In this document: positions 9,755-17,231 of the stretch, piece after piece
Numbering within the stretch: position 1 is the first letter of the stretch
Layout: every line of letters starts with the position of its first letter
NCBI GenBank assembly: GCA_902761645.1
Contig: CACWLF010000012.1
Location: 1 to 35,815 of the forward strand
Length of the DNA stretch: 35,815 bases
Origin: an uncultured Aeromonadales bacterium
Lineage (GTDB): Bacteria; Pseudomonadota; Gammaproteobacteria; Enterobacterales; Succinivibrionaceae
Direction of reading: 5' to 3'
Program-made: the position numbers and the translations under genes
The notes under the pieces: generated by a model
What the model was told of the DNA's origin: nothing
The model's input: only the letters and a program-made list of their open reading frames with translations
Databases searched by the model: none

Positions 9755-11230
9755 TTACTGCTCCTCCAGAAACAATTTACGCAGACGGCTGATCTGCTCT
9801 TCCTTTTTCTCGCTGTCTGCATAAAAGGATTCCTCAAGATAATCGAATGCCCGTCTGCCCTTTTTATCAACGGCATTCAGATCCGCTCCAGCCTGCAGAA
9901 GTTTTTTCGCCAGACTCTCGTTCGGGTAATGAAAAGCCAGAGCCATAAGAGGTGTTCTTCCCTCCCTGTCGGCAATATTTACATCGGCACCGGCTTTGAT
10001 TATTTTTTCAGCGAAATCATAATTTTCTGCGAGAATTGACAGCATCAGCACAGTCATGCCGGTATCCGGATCCTTTTCATTTATATCCGGATTGGCTTTA
10101 ATCAGAGTCTCTGCCGTAGATGAGCGCTGTTTGCTGATCGCAGCATAATAAAGAACACCGTGTCCGTCCGGAGACCTCACATCAAGTTTTGCTCCGGCCT
10201 TTGCAAGATCATCAATGAGATCGATGGATAATCCGTGATCGGCACAGAATATCAGGAAGGCGATTACCACGGACATTCCGTCATTGTTTACCGCATTGAC
10301 ATCAGCTCCCGCCTTGATCAGTTTCTGCATATAACTCCTGGTATCGCCTTCCTTCTTTCCGTCGGAGTTGACAAAAAGCGCAAGCAGAGGCGTATTGCCG
10401 TAACGGTCCCTGGCATTGATATCAGGTTTGAGCCCGAACAGATAATCAATAAGATAGGAATTTAAATGATAATGACTCATGAAATGGAGAATATTTTCCC
10501 CGCTGCTGTTGGCAAGATTGATATCGGCGCCGTTTTTTACATAGTTTTCAAAACTTTTGCCATCGTAACGGACTGTACCCTTTCTTAGCAGACTCTCCTG
10601 AATCAGAGGGAGACCGTCAGCTGAAATCTGGTTGAAATCGGCACCGAGCGCCGCCAGTCTCTGCACAACCGATTCATCGTAGGATATTATGCCTTTTGCG
10701 ATACGCATCAGCACACTGTTGCCGTCAGCGCCCTTTTCATTGACTACCCCGGCAGGAATAACGGTCTGCAGAATTCTTCTGGCAATTTCGCGATCTTCAT
10801 TGTCAAAAGCCATCATCAGCAGGGTATCCCCCTTTTTGTTCCTTGCTCCCGGATCAAAATTTCCGGAAAGCAGAGGTGCCGCAATTTTAGCTTTTCTGGA
10901 TGAAACAGCAACCATTCGTGCCGTCATGCCGTTTTTACCGATCAGATCGGGATCCGCTCCGTTTTTCAGCAGTTCTGAAATAAATTCGGGAGAACCGGTG
11001 CGCCGGACAACTGCAGCAAACATTCCTTCATTGATGCACTGTCCGTTGATGCTGTATCCATCTTTAATGACTTTAAGAATTCGCTCCTGAATTTCCTTTG
11101 AATAATCGCCGTTGCCGACACAGATGGTATATTTAAAGTCATCGTAACTGAATTTCTTTTCTTCCTCTGCGCCTGCCGTGCATGCTGCGGCAGCCAGTGC
11201 AGCCAGTGATAAAATTTTTAAAATATTCAA
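9755..11230 (-). CDS. Secreted ankyrin-repeat protein (no FlgT/LPP20-like domain)
   Basis: About 490 residues, almost wholly ankyrin repeats (about ten), recognised by recurring phrases such as LLKNGADPDLIGKNGMTA, LIKAGADVNAVNNDGMS, IIKAGADVNIADREGRTPL and LLQAGADLNAVDKKGR. Ankyrin repeats bind other proteins. I prefer the TTG start at 11230: it follows GGGAGGGA (11236-11243) by five bases and gives a clean signal peptide MNILKILSLAALAAAACTAGA. The in-frame ATG at 11257 has no such site. The segment AAAAC could be an unusual lipobox; otherwise cleavage after AGA is likely. Unlike its two neighbours it lacks the shared N-terminal domain. The next gene starts two bases after its stop. Confidence 0.85.
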   Translation of the reverse strand: MNILKILSLAALAAAACTAGAEEEKKFSYDDFKYTICVGNGDYSKEIQERILKVIKDGYSINGQCINEGMFAAVVRRTGSPEFISELLKNGADPDLIGKNGMTARMVAVSSRKAKIAAPLLSGNFDPGARNKKGDTLLMMAFDNEDREIARRILQTVIPAGVVNEKGADGNSVLMRIAKGIISYDESVVQRLAALGADFNQISADGLPLIQESLLRKGTVRYDGKSFENYVKNGADINLANSSGENILHFMSHYHLNSYLIDYLFGLKPDINARDRYGNTPLLALFVNSDGKKEGDTRSYMQKLIKAGADVNAVNNDGMSVVIAFLIFCADHGLSIDLIDDLAKAGAKLDVRSPDGHGVLYYAAISKQRSSTAETLIKANPDINEKDPDTGMTVLMLSILAENYDFAEKIIKAGADVNIADREGRTPLMALAFHYPNESLAKKLLQAGADLNAVDKKGRRAFDYLEESFYADSEKKEEQISRLRKLFLEEQ

Positions 11231-11316
11231 GACAGTCCCTCCCGGAATTTCAGACATTAAACAGACTTCAGCATAAACAGCTCATCTCCATTTTTTTAAA
11301 TGATGCACTCAAAAAA

Positions 11317-12987
11317 TTATTTTTTCACCGAATTCAGATAGGATCTGATCTCTTCATATTTGCTGTCGGAACCTTTCATTACCGACTCGGGAACCTTGTT
11401 CAGATCGGCACCGTTTTCAACCAGCAGTCTGGTTAATGCAAAATTATTGCGCTCCACAGCATAGGTTAACGCAGTCTTCTGACTGTTATCCGCATCATCA
11501 GGTTTTGCTCCCGACTTTAACAGGAATGAGGCAATGGAAACCGACGCATTCTGATCGTCGATATCGGCTGCATAACACAAAACGGAACATCCGTTTCTGC
11601 CCTTTGCATTTACATCTGCTCCGCCGGCAATCAACAGTTCCACAATGTCTGCTCGTCCGTCTGACACAGCTTCAATAAGCGGAGTTTCATTGTTGTGCCG
11701 TGCCGATGCGTAATTCACCTGGGCGCCGTTTTTAATCAGAAAATCAATGGTTTCAGCTTTTACATTCTTCTTGGCAACACTTTCCAGAAGCAGAGAACGA
11801 TCACTGCTGTTGATTTTATTGAAATCAATACCCTTTGCCGCCAGCAGTTTCAAATGCTCCAGAGCATTGGATTCAACCGCAACAAAGGCTGCCGTCTCAT
11901 TTTTGTAATTGGTTTTATTGACATCGGCACCTGCATCCAGCAGCATGGTCATATATTCAACCGGATAAAGGACATCCACATCCTTTACGATGGAAAGACT
12001 GAGCAACGGTTCAAAAAATCTTGCACTTCCTTCAATACTGTTGGGATCGTTGCCCAGATCAAGTATTTTTTTGTAAACATCAAATCCGAGTTTATCCGAT
12101 GAACGGTTAAAGAGATAGCCAAGCACCGAGTTGCTGCCGATCCTCACATCCTTGAGAGATGATTTGATATAAGGCAGAACCTTCGGGATAAGATCCACGC
12201 TTACGAATAATCCGCGCAGAACAGGATATTCTCCTTTATCGTTTTTCCACAGCACATCGGCGCCGGCATCGAGAAAGGCGAATATGACATTCTGATCGTC
12301 AAGACCGTTGCGGTCGATATATTCATTAAGCGCGACGTCACCGGCAGGATTTCCTGATTCATCAAGTTCACGGCAGTTCGGATCTGTTCCGTTTTTCAAA
12401 GCCGCTATGATTTCATCCTTTTTATTGTTGTATACAAGCTGCATGAAATCATTTGCAGCCATGGCTCCGGAGGCGGATTTTCCGATATCCGGCTTATCCT
12501 TTGGCGTTCCGGCACTGTCGCCGCCGATAAACGGATTGGCAGGACTTTCGATATTTACCGACGGTGCGGCAGGTGTATCCTTCTTCACAGGATCGCCGGC
12601 GTTTCCGGATGCAGTCATCTTGCCCTTAAGTTCAGGAATCTGGGCAAGAGCCTGTCTGATGGCATCCTCATCCACGTCAACATTTCCGGAAACATGTGTT
12701 TTATTGCTTTCAGAGGTATATACAAGATCGCTTCCGGTACTGGTATATTCATTCACCCTGATAAAAACATTGCTTCTGAGGGACTTTGCGTTTTTCTTTA
12801 TTTCCTCTGCAGGAATAATGGTCTGCAGACTCTGTCTCAGAGCATTCATCTTTAAATTGCCCAGCGCGGCTTCCTCGTTCTTGCCCACGGCTTCAGCCTG
12901 ATATACTGTTCCGGCATAAACAGAATGCGATAAAAACACCATTCCTGAAGCACACAGCAGATTAAGTAATTTATTTTTATTCATCAT
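11317..12987 (-). CDS. Secreted protein: FlgT/LPP20-like domain plus ankyrin repeats (paralogue 1)
   Basis: A 556-residue protein with a signal peptide (ends HSVYA, residue 25), an N-terminal domain at about 26-120 (AEAVGKNEEAALGNLKMNAL...GNVDVDEDAI), a Pro/Ala/Gly-rich linker at about 122-180, and ankyrin repeats from about 188 to the end (for example LLDAGADVNKTNYKNETA, LLIAGGADVNAKGRNGCS, LLVENGADLNKV). The N-terminal domain aligns with the neighbouring 600-residue and 1320-residue proteins. The junction phrase NDF...KK...G.DPNCR..DE.G is shared with the 600-residue protein, so the two ankyrin genes arose by tandem duplication. A GTG or ATG start a codon apart from the given one cannot be excluded (two ATGs in a row). 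Probably periplasmic; binding partner unknown. Confidence 0.87.
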   Translation of the reverse strand: MMNKNKLLNLLCASGMVFLSHSVYAGTVYQAEAVGKNEEAALGNLKMNALRQSLQTIIPAEEIKKNAKSLRSNVFIRVNEYTSTGSDLVYTSESNKTHVSGNVDVDEDAIRQALAQIPELKGKMTASGNAGDPVKKDTPAAPSVNIESPANPFIGGDSAGTPKDKPDIGKSASGAMAANDFMQLVYNNKKDEIIAALKNGTDPNCRELDESGNPAGDVALNEYIDRNGLDDQNVIFAFLDAGADVLWKNDKGEYPVLRGLFVSVDLIPKVLPYIKSSLKDVRIGSNSVLGYLFNRSSDKLGFDVYKKILDLGNDPNSIEGSARFFEPLLSLSIVKDVDVLYPVEYMTMLLDAGADVNKTNYKNETAAFVAVESNALEHLKLLAAKGIDFNKINSSDRSLLLESVAKKNVKAETIDFLIKNGAQVNYASARHNNETPLIEAVSDGRADIVELLIAGGADVNAKGRNGCSVLCYAADIDDQNASVSIASFLLKSGAKPDDADNSQKTALTYAVERNNFALTRLLVENGADLNKVPESVMKGSDSKYEEIRSYLNSVKK

Positions 12988-13026
12988 GATTATCCACTCT
13001 CGTTTTTTTTCTTTATATATTCTTTC

Positions 13027-13068
13027 AACCGGATTATTCCAGCAGGTCAGTTATCCTGTTTTCCGGTT
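13027..13068 (-). other. Intercistronic hairpin between the two ankyrin paralogues
   Basis: Nested inverted repeats: AACCGG (13027-13032) pairs with CCGGTT (13063-13068), and CAGG (13043-13046) with CCTG (13055-13058). It starts at the stop codon of the 600-codon gene. On the minus strand it is followed by GAAAGAA rather than a T run, so it is not a standard terminator; it may adjust mRNA stability or the ratio of the two products. Confidence 0.35.
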
Positions 13069-14870
13069 TATTTTTTCAGCACGGAATTTATGTATTCCTT
13101 TACAGGATTCATCTTTTCATCATTGTCCTGCATCAGAGAATCATAAAAAGTAATTTCCTTGCCCTGTTTTCTTACCTTGATATCAAGAGCCGATTTAAGA
13201 TCCGCTCCGTGCTCAACCAGAACGGCAACCTCAGCTGCTCTTCTGCTTTTTATTGCATAAATCAAAGGAGGATTGTTGTCCTTGTCTGCCAGATTCGGAT
13301 TGGCACCGGCTTTCAGAAGAAGTTCTAGGATCTCCAAATCTGTTTTTTCATCGGAATTATTTATTGCATATATCAGCGCCGATTTGTTTCGTGAATCCTG
13401 CAGATTAATATCTGCACCGGCTTTTATCAGCATTGCAGCCACGGCGGTCCGTTTTTCCCTTACAGCCAACATCAGCGGGGTCATATCGCCGCGGCGGTGT
13501 GACTTGAAATTGAGATCCGCACCGCTGCCGATCAGATATTCGACAGTCTGATCATCGTTTCTGCTGCCGTTTATGGCATAGAAAAGCGGCGAATTGCCGT
13601 CACGATCCTCAAGATTAATGTCTGCACCTTTTTCCTTTAACATTTTCAGATGCTCTGAAGCTTTCAGTTCCAAAGCCCTGAACACTGCACTCTGACCGCT
13701 GCGGTTGACCCTGTTGGGATCCGCTCCGGCATCTATGATTTTTGCAAGCAGTTCTGTCGGATACAGTCTGGAGCGATCCGCACCGATCGCAAGACGCGTC
13801 AGAGTATCAAAACTGCTGTCTTTTCCTTCACGGGCATCGGTATCGTTTCCCAGATCCATCAGACGGCCAAGCAGTTCAAAATCAAGCTGTTCAGGTTTCT
13901 GCGATGTCAGCAGATATGCGGCCGGAGTATAATGAGAAATTCTCACGCCTTTAAGTGACGGCATGAGACCGGCATTTGCCGACACAAGTTCAGGATAGTA
14001 AAAAAGGTACTGCATGCTCCTGTATTCGTCCCTGTCGGACTTCCAGAGCAGATCTGCGCCTTTTTCAATAAACATGGTTACAAGTTCAGGATCCTTTGCA
14101 GCGACAGACTGCATCAAAAGTACAAAAGCAGGATCTCCCCAGGCTCTGCCGTTTTCATCAACCCTGCGGCAGTTCGGATCCATTCCCTGATTCAGTGCGA
14201 CTACAATTTTTTCCCGCGCTTCCGGTGATTTTTTAAGAGATATAATCAGACCGATGAAATCATTTTCCGGCATCACCGGACTGTACCTGCTGTCTTTCAC
14301 TGCATCGGAAGATTCTGATTTGTTTTCGGAGGATTCGGCAGATGACGAACTGTTTTCCGGAACTGTTCCGGCAGGAACTTCGGATTTTCCGTTATCAGGC
14401 TCAGAAAGTTCTGGTTTAACGCCGGCGTCATCGGTTTTGTTTTCAGACCCGACGGACGAAGGTGTGCCGTCCTTTGAATTTCCGGCATCATCACCACCGT
14501 TCTGACTGAAATATGTCAAACCGGCAAAAGCGGGATTGCTTTTCAGTACAGCCAGGATTTTCTGATCGTCAACGGCAACACTGCCGGTAACATGAATTTT
14601 TCCCCCTTCCCCGCTGAAAACAAGATTGGAGGTTCTGGTCAGTTTATCGGCATGAAGAAAAATTTCACTGCGCAGCGGTTTTGCTCTGCTTTTCATCTCG
14701 GCATCGTTAACAACGGTTTTAAGATATGTTCTCAAAGCGACCGTTTTCAGTGAAGCCTCGGCCATGGTTTCATTCTTTCCCGAAGCTGAAAGCTGATACG
14801 ACGTTTCAGCCGTCACAACGCCGGAGAGAAGCATTCCGCCGAGAATACAGAAAAAACCGTTTAATTTCAT
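13068..14870 (-). CDS. Secreted protein: FlgT/LPP20-like domain plus ankyrin repeats (paralogue 2)
   Basis: A 600-residue protein. Signal peptide 1-21 (ends SGVVTA). Shared N-terminal domain at about 22-115 (SASGKNETMAEASLKTVALR...GSVAVDDQKI). Residues about 122-205 are a low-complexity linker rich in Ser, Asp, Glu, Lys and Gly (SSSSAESSENKSESSDA). Ankyrin repeats follow from about 208 (FIEKGADLLWKSDRDEYR, IIDAGADPNRVNRSGQSA, LKEKGADINLEDRDGNSPL, LIKAGADINLQDSRNKSAL, LLKAGANPNLADKDNNPPL). Same architecture as the 556-residue neighbour and clearly its paralogue. The long acidic linker would let the ankyrin region reach away from the N-terminal domain. Probably a periplasmic or surface adaptor; not a recognised named protein. 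Confidence 0.87.
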   Translation of the reverse strand: MKLNGFFCILGGMLLSGVVTAETSYQLSASGKNETMAEASLKTVALRTYLKTVVNDAEMKSRAKPLRSEIFLHADKLTRTSNLVFSGEGGKIHVTGSVAVDDQKILAVLKSNPAFAGLTYFSQNGGDDAGNSKDGTPSSVGSENKTDDAGVKPELSEPDNGKSEVPAGTVPENSSSSAESSENKSESSDAVKDSRYSPVMPENDFIGLIISLKKSPEAREKIVVALNQGMDPNCRRVDENGRAWGDPAFVLLMQSVAAKDPELVTMFIEKGADLLWKSDRDEYRSMQYLFYYPELVSANAGLMPSLKGVRISHYTPAAYLLTSQKPEQLDFELLGRLMDLGNDTDAREGKDSSFDTLTRLAIGADRSRLYPTELLAKIIDAGADPNRVNRSGQSAVFRALELKASEHLKMLKEKGADINLEDRDGNSPLFYAINGSRNDDQTVEYLIGSGADLNFKSHRRGDMTPLMLAVREKRTAVAAMLIKAGADINLQDSRNKSALIYAINNSDEKTDLEILELLLKAGANPNLADKDNNPPLIYAIKSRRAAEVAVLVEHGADLKSALDIKVRKQGKEITFYDSLMQDNDEKMNPVKEYINSVLKK

Positions 14871-14914
14871 ATGACTATTCCCTACAAATCCGGTCTTCGG
14901 ACAAAAAATGATTT

Positions 14915-15994
14915 TTATTTATTTCCGGTATACTCCTGATCAGGTTTCAGTCCGGAACCCTCCCACGTTCCCTGAAAACCGGAATACATCAGTTCGCCGA
15001 CGGATATTTTCAGAACTCCGCCGTTCTTCAGTTTAAAGCTTTTCTGCACGCGTGCCTTGCCGTAGGACTGCTCTCCGAAGGTGGAAACAGTGCCGCGACT
15101 GCCTGACAGCAGCGAAACTATGAACATTTCCGCAGAACTTGCAGTAAAGCGATCCTGCATGATAATAAAAGGTCTTCCCTGGTACCGTCCCGCCTCCGGA
15201 TTCTTATATTCGAAATCACCTCGGCGATCCACATAGCTGTAGACAGTTGCACCGGCCGGCAGAAAACAGGACGCGCTGGCGGCCGCCTGCTCCAGAACTC
15301 CTCCGGTATTGCCTCTCAGATCGATAAAAAATCTTTTATCATCCGGCAGATTTTTTTTGCGGTAGTCATCCTCGACTTTACGGATTTCCTTCTCCAGCAG
15401 AGCGGCTGTATTGTTGCCGAATCTGAAAATCTTGATAACGGCAGGAACGTCACCGATCCTCATGACATCAGGATAATGCTGCTTCGTCCTTGGGATCATG
15501 AGTTCCACATTCTTACCGTCACGGTTAACCTCGATTACCACATCTGTATCGGCATCGCCCCGTATAAGATCGGCTATATTCTGAATTTCCAGGCCCTTAA
15601 CCGGAGTACCGTCAACCTTTGTAAGTATGTCAGGATAAAAGATCCCCGCCGCCTCTGACGGAGAACCAGGATACGGAGCACATCTGATGTTTCCGAACTG
15701 ATCCTCAAAGATATCCATGCCTATGCCGGCCTCTTTGCCGGCTGTCGCCTCGACAACCTTTTTTAAATCGCCCGGAGCTATGTATCTGGCATACATATCC
15801 CTCTCTCTGAGCAGCTCATTGATTTCCTTTTTATCCATGATCTCAATATCACGCGGCTTTATTGCGCCCAGATCTTCGGATGAAAACATCAGAGCCTCGC
15901 TTTTGAGGATGGAATATATTTCCTCTGCGCTTCCGACAGCATGGGAAACGCCGCACGACAGGGCGGCGGCAGCGACGCATCCTATACCCTTCAA
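14915..15994 (-). CDS. S41-family (Ctp-type) serine protease with PDZ domain
   Basis: A carboxy-terminal-processing-type protease acting in the periplasm. From the TTG at 15994 the product is 359 residues with a short signal peptide MKGIGCVAAAALSCGVSHA. This start has AAAGGA ten bases upstream and begins after the preceding gene ends. Longer in-frame starts (ATG 16066, TTG 16072) would overlap that gene by about 30 bases and place charged residues inside the signal. A PDZ domain follows (GIGMDIFEDQ...GSPSEAAGIFYPDILTKVDG), then the S41 core: FIDLRGNTGG, the catalytic serine in TASSAEMF (residue 287) and the catalytic lysine in SYGKARV (residue 313), a spacing of 26 as in CtpA. In this operon it may process the secreted ankyrin or giant proteins, or the sensor; that is inference. 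Confidence 0.9.
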   Translation of the reverse strand: MKGIGCVAAAALSCGVSHAVGSAEEIYSILKSEALMFSSEDLGAIKPRDIEIMDKKEINELLRERDMYARYIAPGDLKKVVEATAGKEAGIGMDIFEDQFGNIRCAPYPGSPSEAAGIFYPDILTKVDGTPVKGLEIQNIADLIRGDADTDVVIEVNRDGKNVELMIPRTKQHYPDVMRIGDVPAVIKIFRFGNNTAALLEKEIRKVEDDYRKKNLPDDKRFFIDLRGNTGGVLEQAAASASCFLPAGATVYSYVDRRGDFEYKNPEAGRYQGRPFIIMQDRFTASSAEMFIVSLLSGSRGTVSTFGEQSYGKARVQKSFKLKNGGVLKISVGELMYSGFQGTWEGSGLKPDQEYTGNK

Positions 15995-16037
15995 TACAGA
16001 CGTTTCCTTTATCAGCCATGCAAGAAGAGAGGAAATT

Positions 16038-16505
16038 TTACAGGCGGCTGAGTGCATCTGCTTCATATTCAAGTTCTTTCAGTTCATTGCGCAATCTTTC
16101 AATTTCCTTTTTCTTGGCTTCAATTTCAAGACGTTCGATCTGCTCCGCTCTCTTCTGAAGCTGATCACGTTTTGCCTTGATGGCCAGATATTCCGGATCC
16201 TGCTTGTCCTTGACTTTCTTCAGACTTTTATCAACTTTTGCCTGCTGAGCCTTGAGCTGTCTGCGCAGATTGCTGACTTCCTTCTGCTTTTGTGCCTTCT
16301 GTTTTTCCAGACTTGCGGTTTTATTATTTTCAATGGCGTTTTCAGCTTCTGCAGCGGCCAGTTCATTTTCACGATTCTGAATCCGCTGTTCATATTTGCT
16401 CGGGCAGTAACTGAACAGACCTCCCTGTCTCGGATCTGAATTCGAGCAGGAGCATGAGGTAATAAAGAATGCCGACATAACCATGGCTGCGGTTAAAACT
16501 TTCAT
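16038..16505 (-). CDS. Coiled-coil lipoprotein, function unknown
   Basis: A 155-residue lipoprotein: signal peptide with lipobox ITSC (lipidated Cys18), a short Cys/Ser-rich spacer, then from about residue 40 to the end an almost continuous heptad-patterned helix rich in Lys, Glu, Gln and Ala (NELAAAEAENAIENNK, KKEIERLRNELKELEYEA). No catalytic motif is visible. It follows the glycine-zipper lipoprotein after 15 bases and shares its coiled-coil character, so the two may pair. Family not recognised; the overall design is like small envelope spacer or tether lipoproteins. Confidence 0.82.
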   Translation of the reverse strand: MKVLTAAMVMSAFFITSCSCSNSDPRQGGLFSYCPSKYEQRIQNRENELAAAEAENAIENNKTASLEKQKAQKQKEVSNLRRQLKAQQAKVDKSLKKVKDKQDPEYLAIKAKRDQLQKRAEQIERLEIEAKKKEIERLRNELKELEYEADALSRL

Positions 16506-16520
16506 AGAAATCTCCTGTGC

Positions 16521-17216
16521 TTATACTGCGAGTCTTGCAGAAATATTGGCTAATTTTGCATTGTACTTTTTCATCTGTTCGATCTGGGCATTCAGAGATT
16601 TGATTTCCTTGTCCAGAGCTGCAGCTTCCTTCTTGTTGCCGTTGGCACGTGCATCGGCAAGAACCTGCTTGTCCTTCTTTACTTCCTCCTGCAGACTCTT
16701 GATATTTTTCTGTGTATCCTTCTGAAGAGCAATAACGGTCTCTCTTCCCTTTTTCATCTGTGATTTATCGGCCTGTTTCTTCTTATATGCCGTTCTCAGC
16801 TGTTTTGATTCCCGGTCCAGTGTATTGATGTCCTTGTTAAGTTTGGCATTGTACTCCCTGGTCTCACTGGTCATCTGTCTTGTATGGGCAATACAGTCAT
16901 TCAGCCAGTCTTCACGGCTTGCATACTCTGCCTTTTTATCGGCAACGTGTTTACCGACAAAGAAACCGGCAAGAGAACCGACACCGGCTCCGATGCCTGC
17001 TCCGATAAGAGCGCCTTTTCCGTCGCCGCCGATAAGTCCTCCGAGCAATGCTCCGAAAGCGGCGCCGATACCGCCGCCTACCAGGGTACCTTCGGTTTTG
17101 GTTCTTGTACCGTCATCCTGAATATTTGAACAGCCTGCAGTACCGAATGTCAGTGAAACAGCAATGCATAATGCCGGAATTGCGGCCAGACGAGGCCTTG
17201 CCTGAAAATCAATCAT
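16521..17216 (-). CDS. Glycine-zipper coiled-coil lipoprotein (possible TagQ counterpart)
   Basis: A 231-residue protein with lipobox TAGC (lipidated Cys29), a glycine-zipper segment at about 43-90 (GTLVGGGIGAAFGALLGG, then GALIGAGIGAGVGSLAGFF, with small residues every fourth position) that can insert in or pack against a membrane, and a long charged coiled coil from about 95 to the end. Outer-membrane lipoproteins with glycine zippers are common, and in type VI loci the outer-membrane lipoprotein TagQ holds the SUMF1-like TagR. Its place directly after the TagR-like gene suggests the same role here. That assignment rests on position and topology only, not on sequence identity I can show. 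Confidence 0.82.
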   Translation of the reverse strand: MIDFQARPRLAAIPALCIAVSLTFGTAGCSNIQDDGTRTKTEGTLVGGGIGAAFGALLGGLIGGDGKGALIGAGIGAGVGSLAGFFVGKHVADKKAEYASREDWLNDCIAHTRQMTSETREYNAKLNKDINTLDRESKQLRTAYKKKQADKSQMKKGRETVIALQKDTQKNIKSLQEEVKKDKQVLADARANGNKKEAAALDKEIKSLNAQIEQMKKYNAKLANISARLAV

Positions 17217-17231
17217 TTTTAACTCCCGTTT

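Noticed and set aside
12308-12901. Rightward open frame of 197 codons opposite an ankyrin gene
   Set aside because: Shadow of the real leftward gene, which has a signal peptide and clear repeats; the rightward product is Ser/Phe/Ala-rich with no motif.
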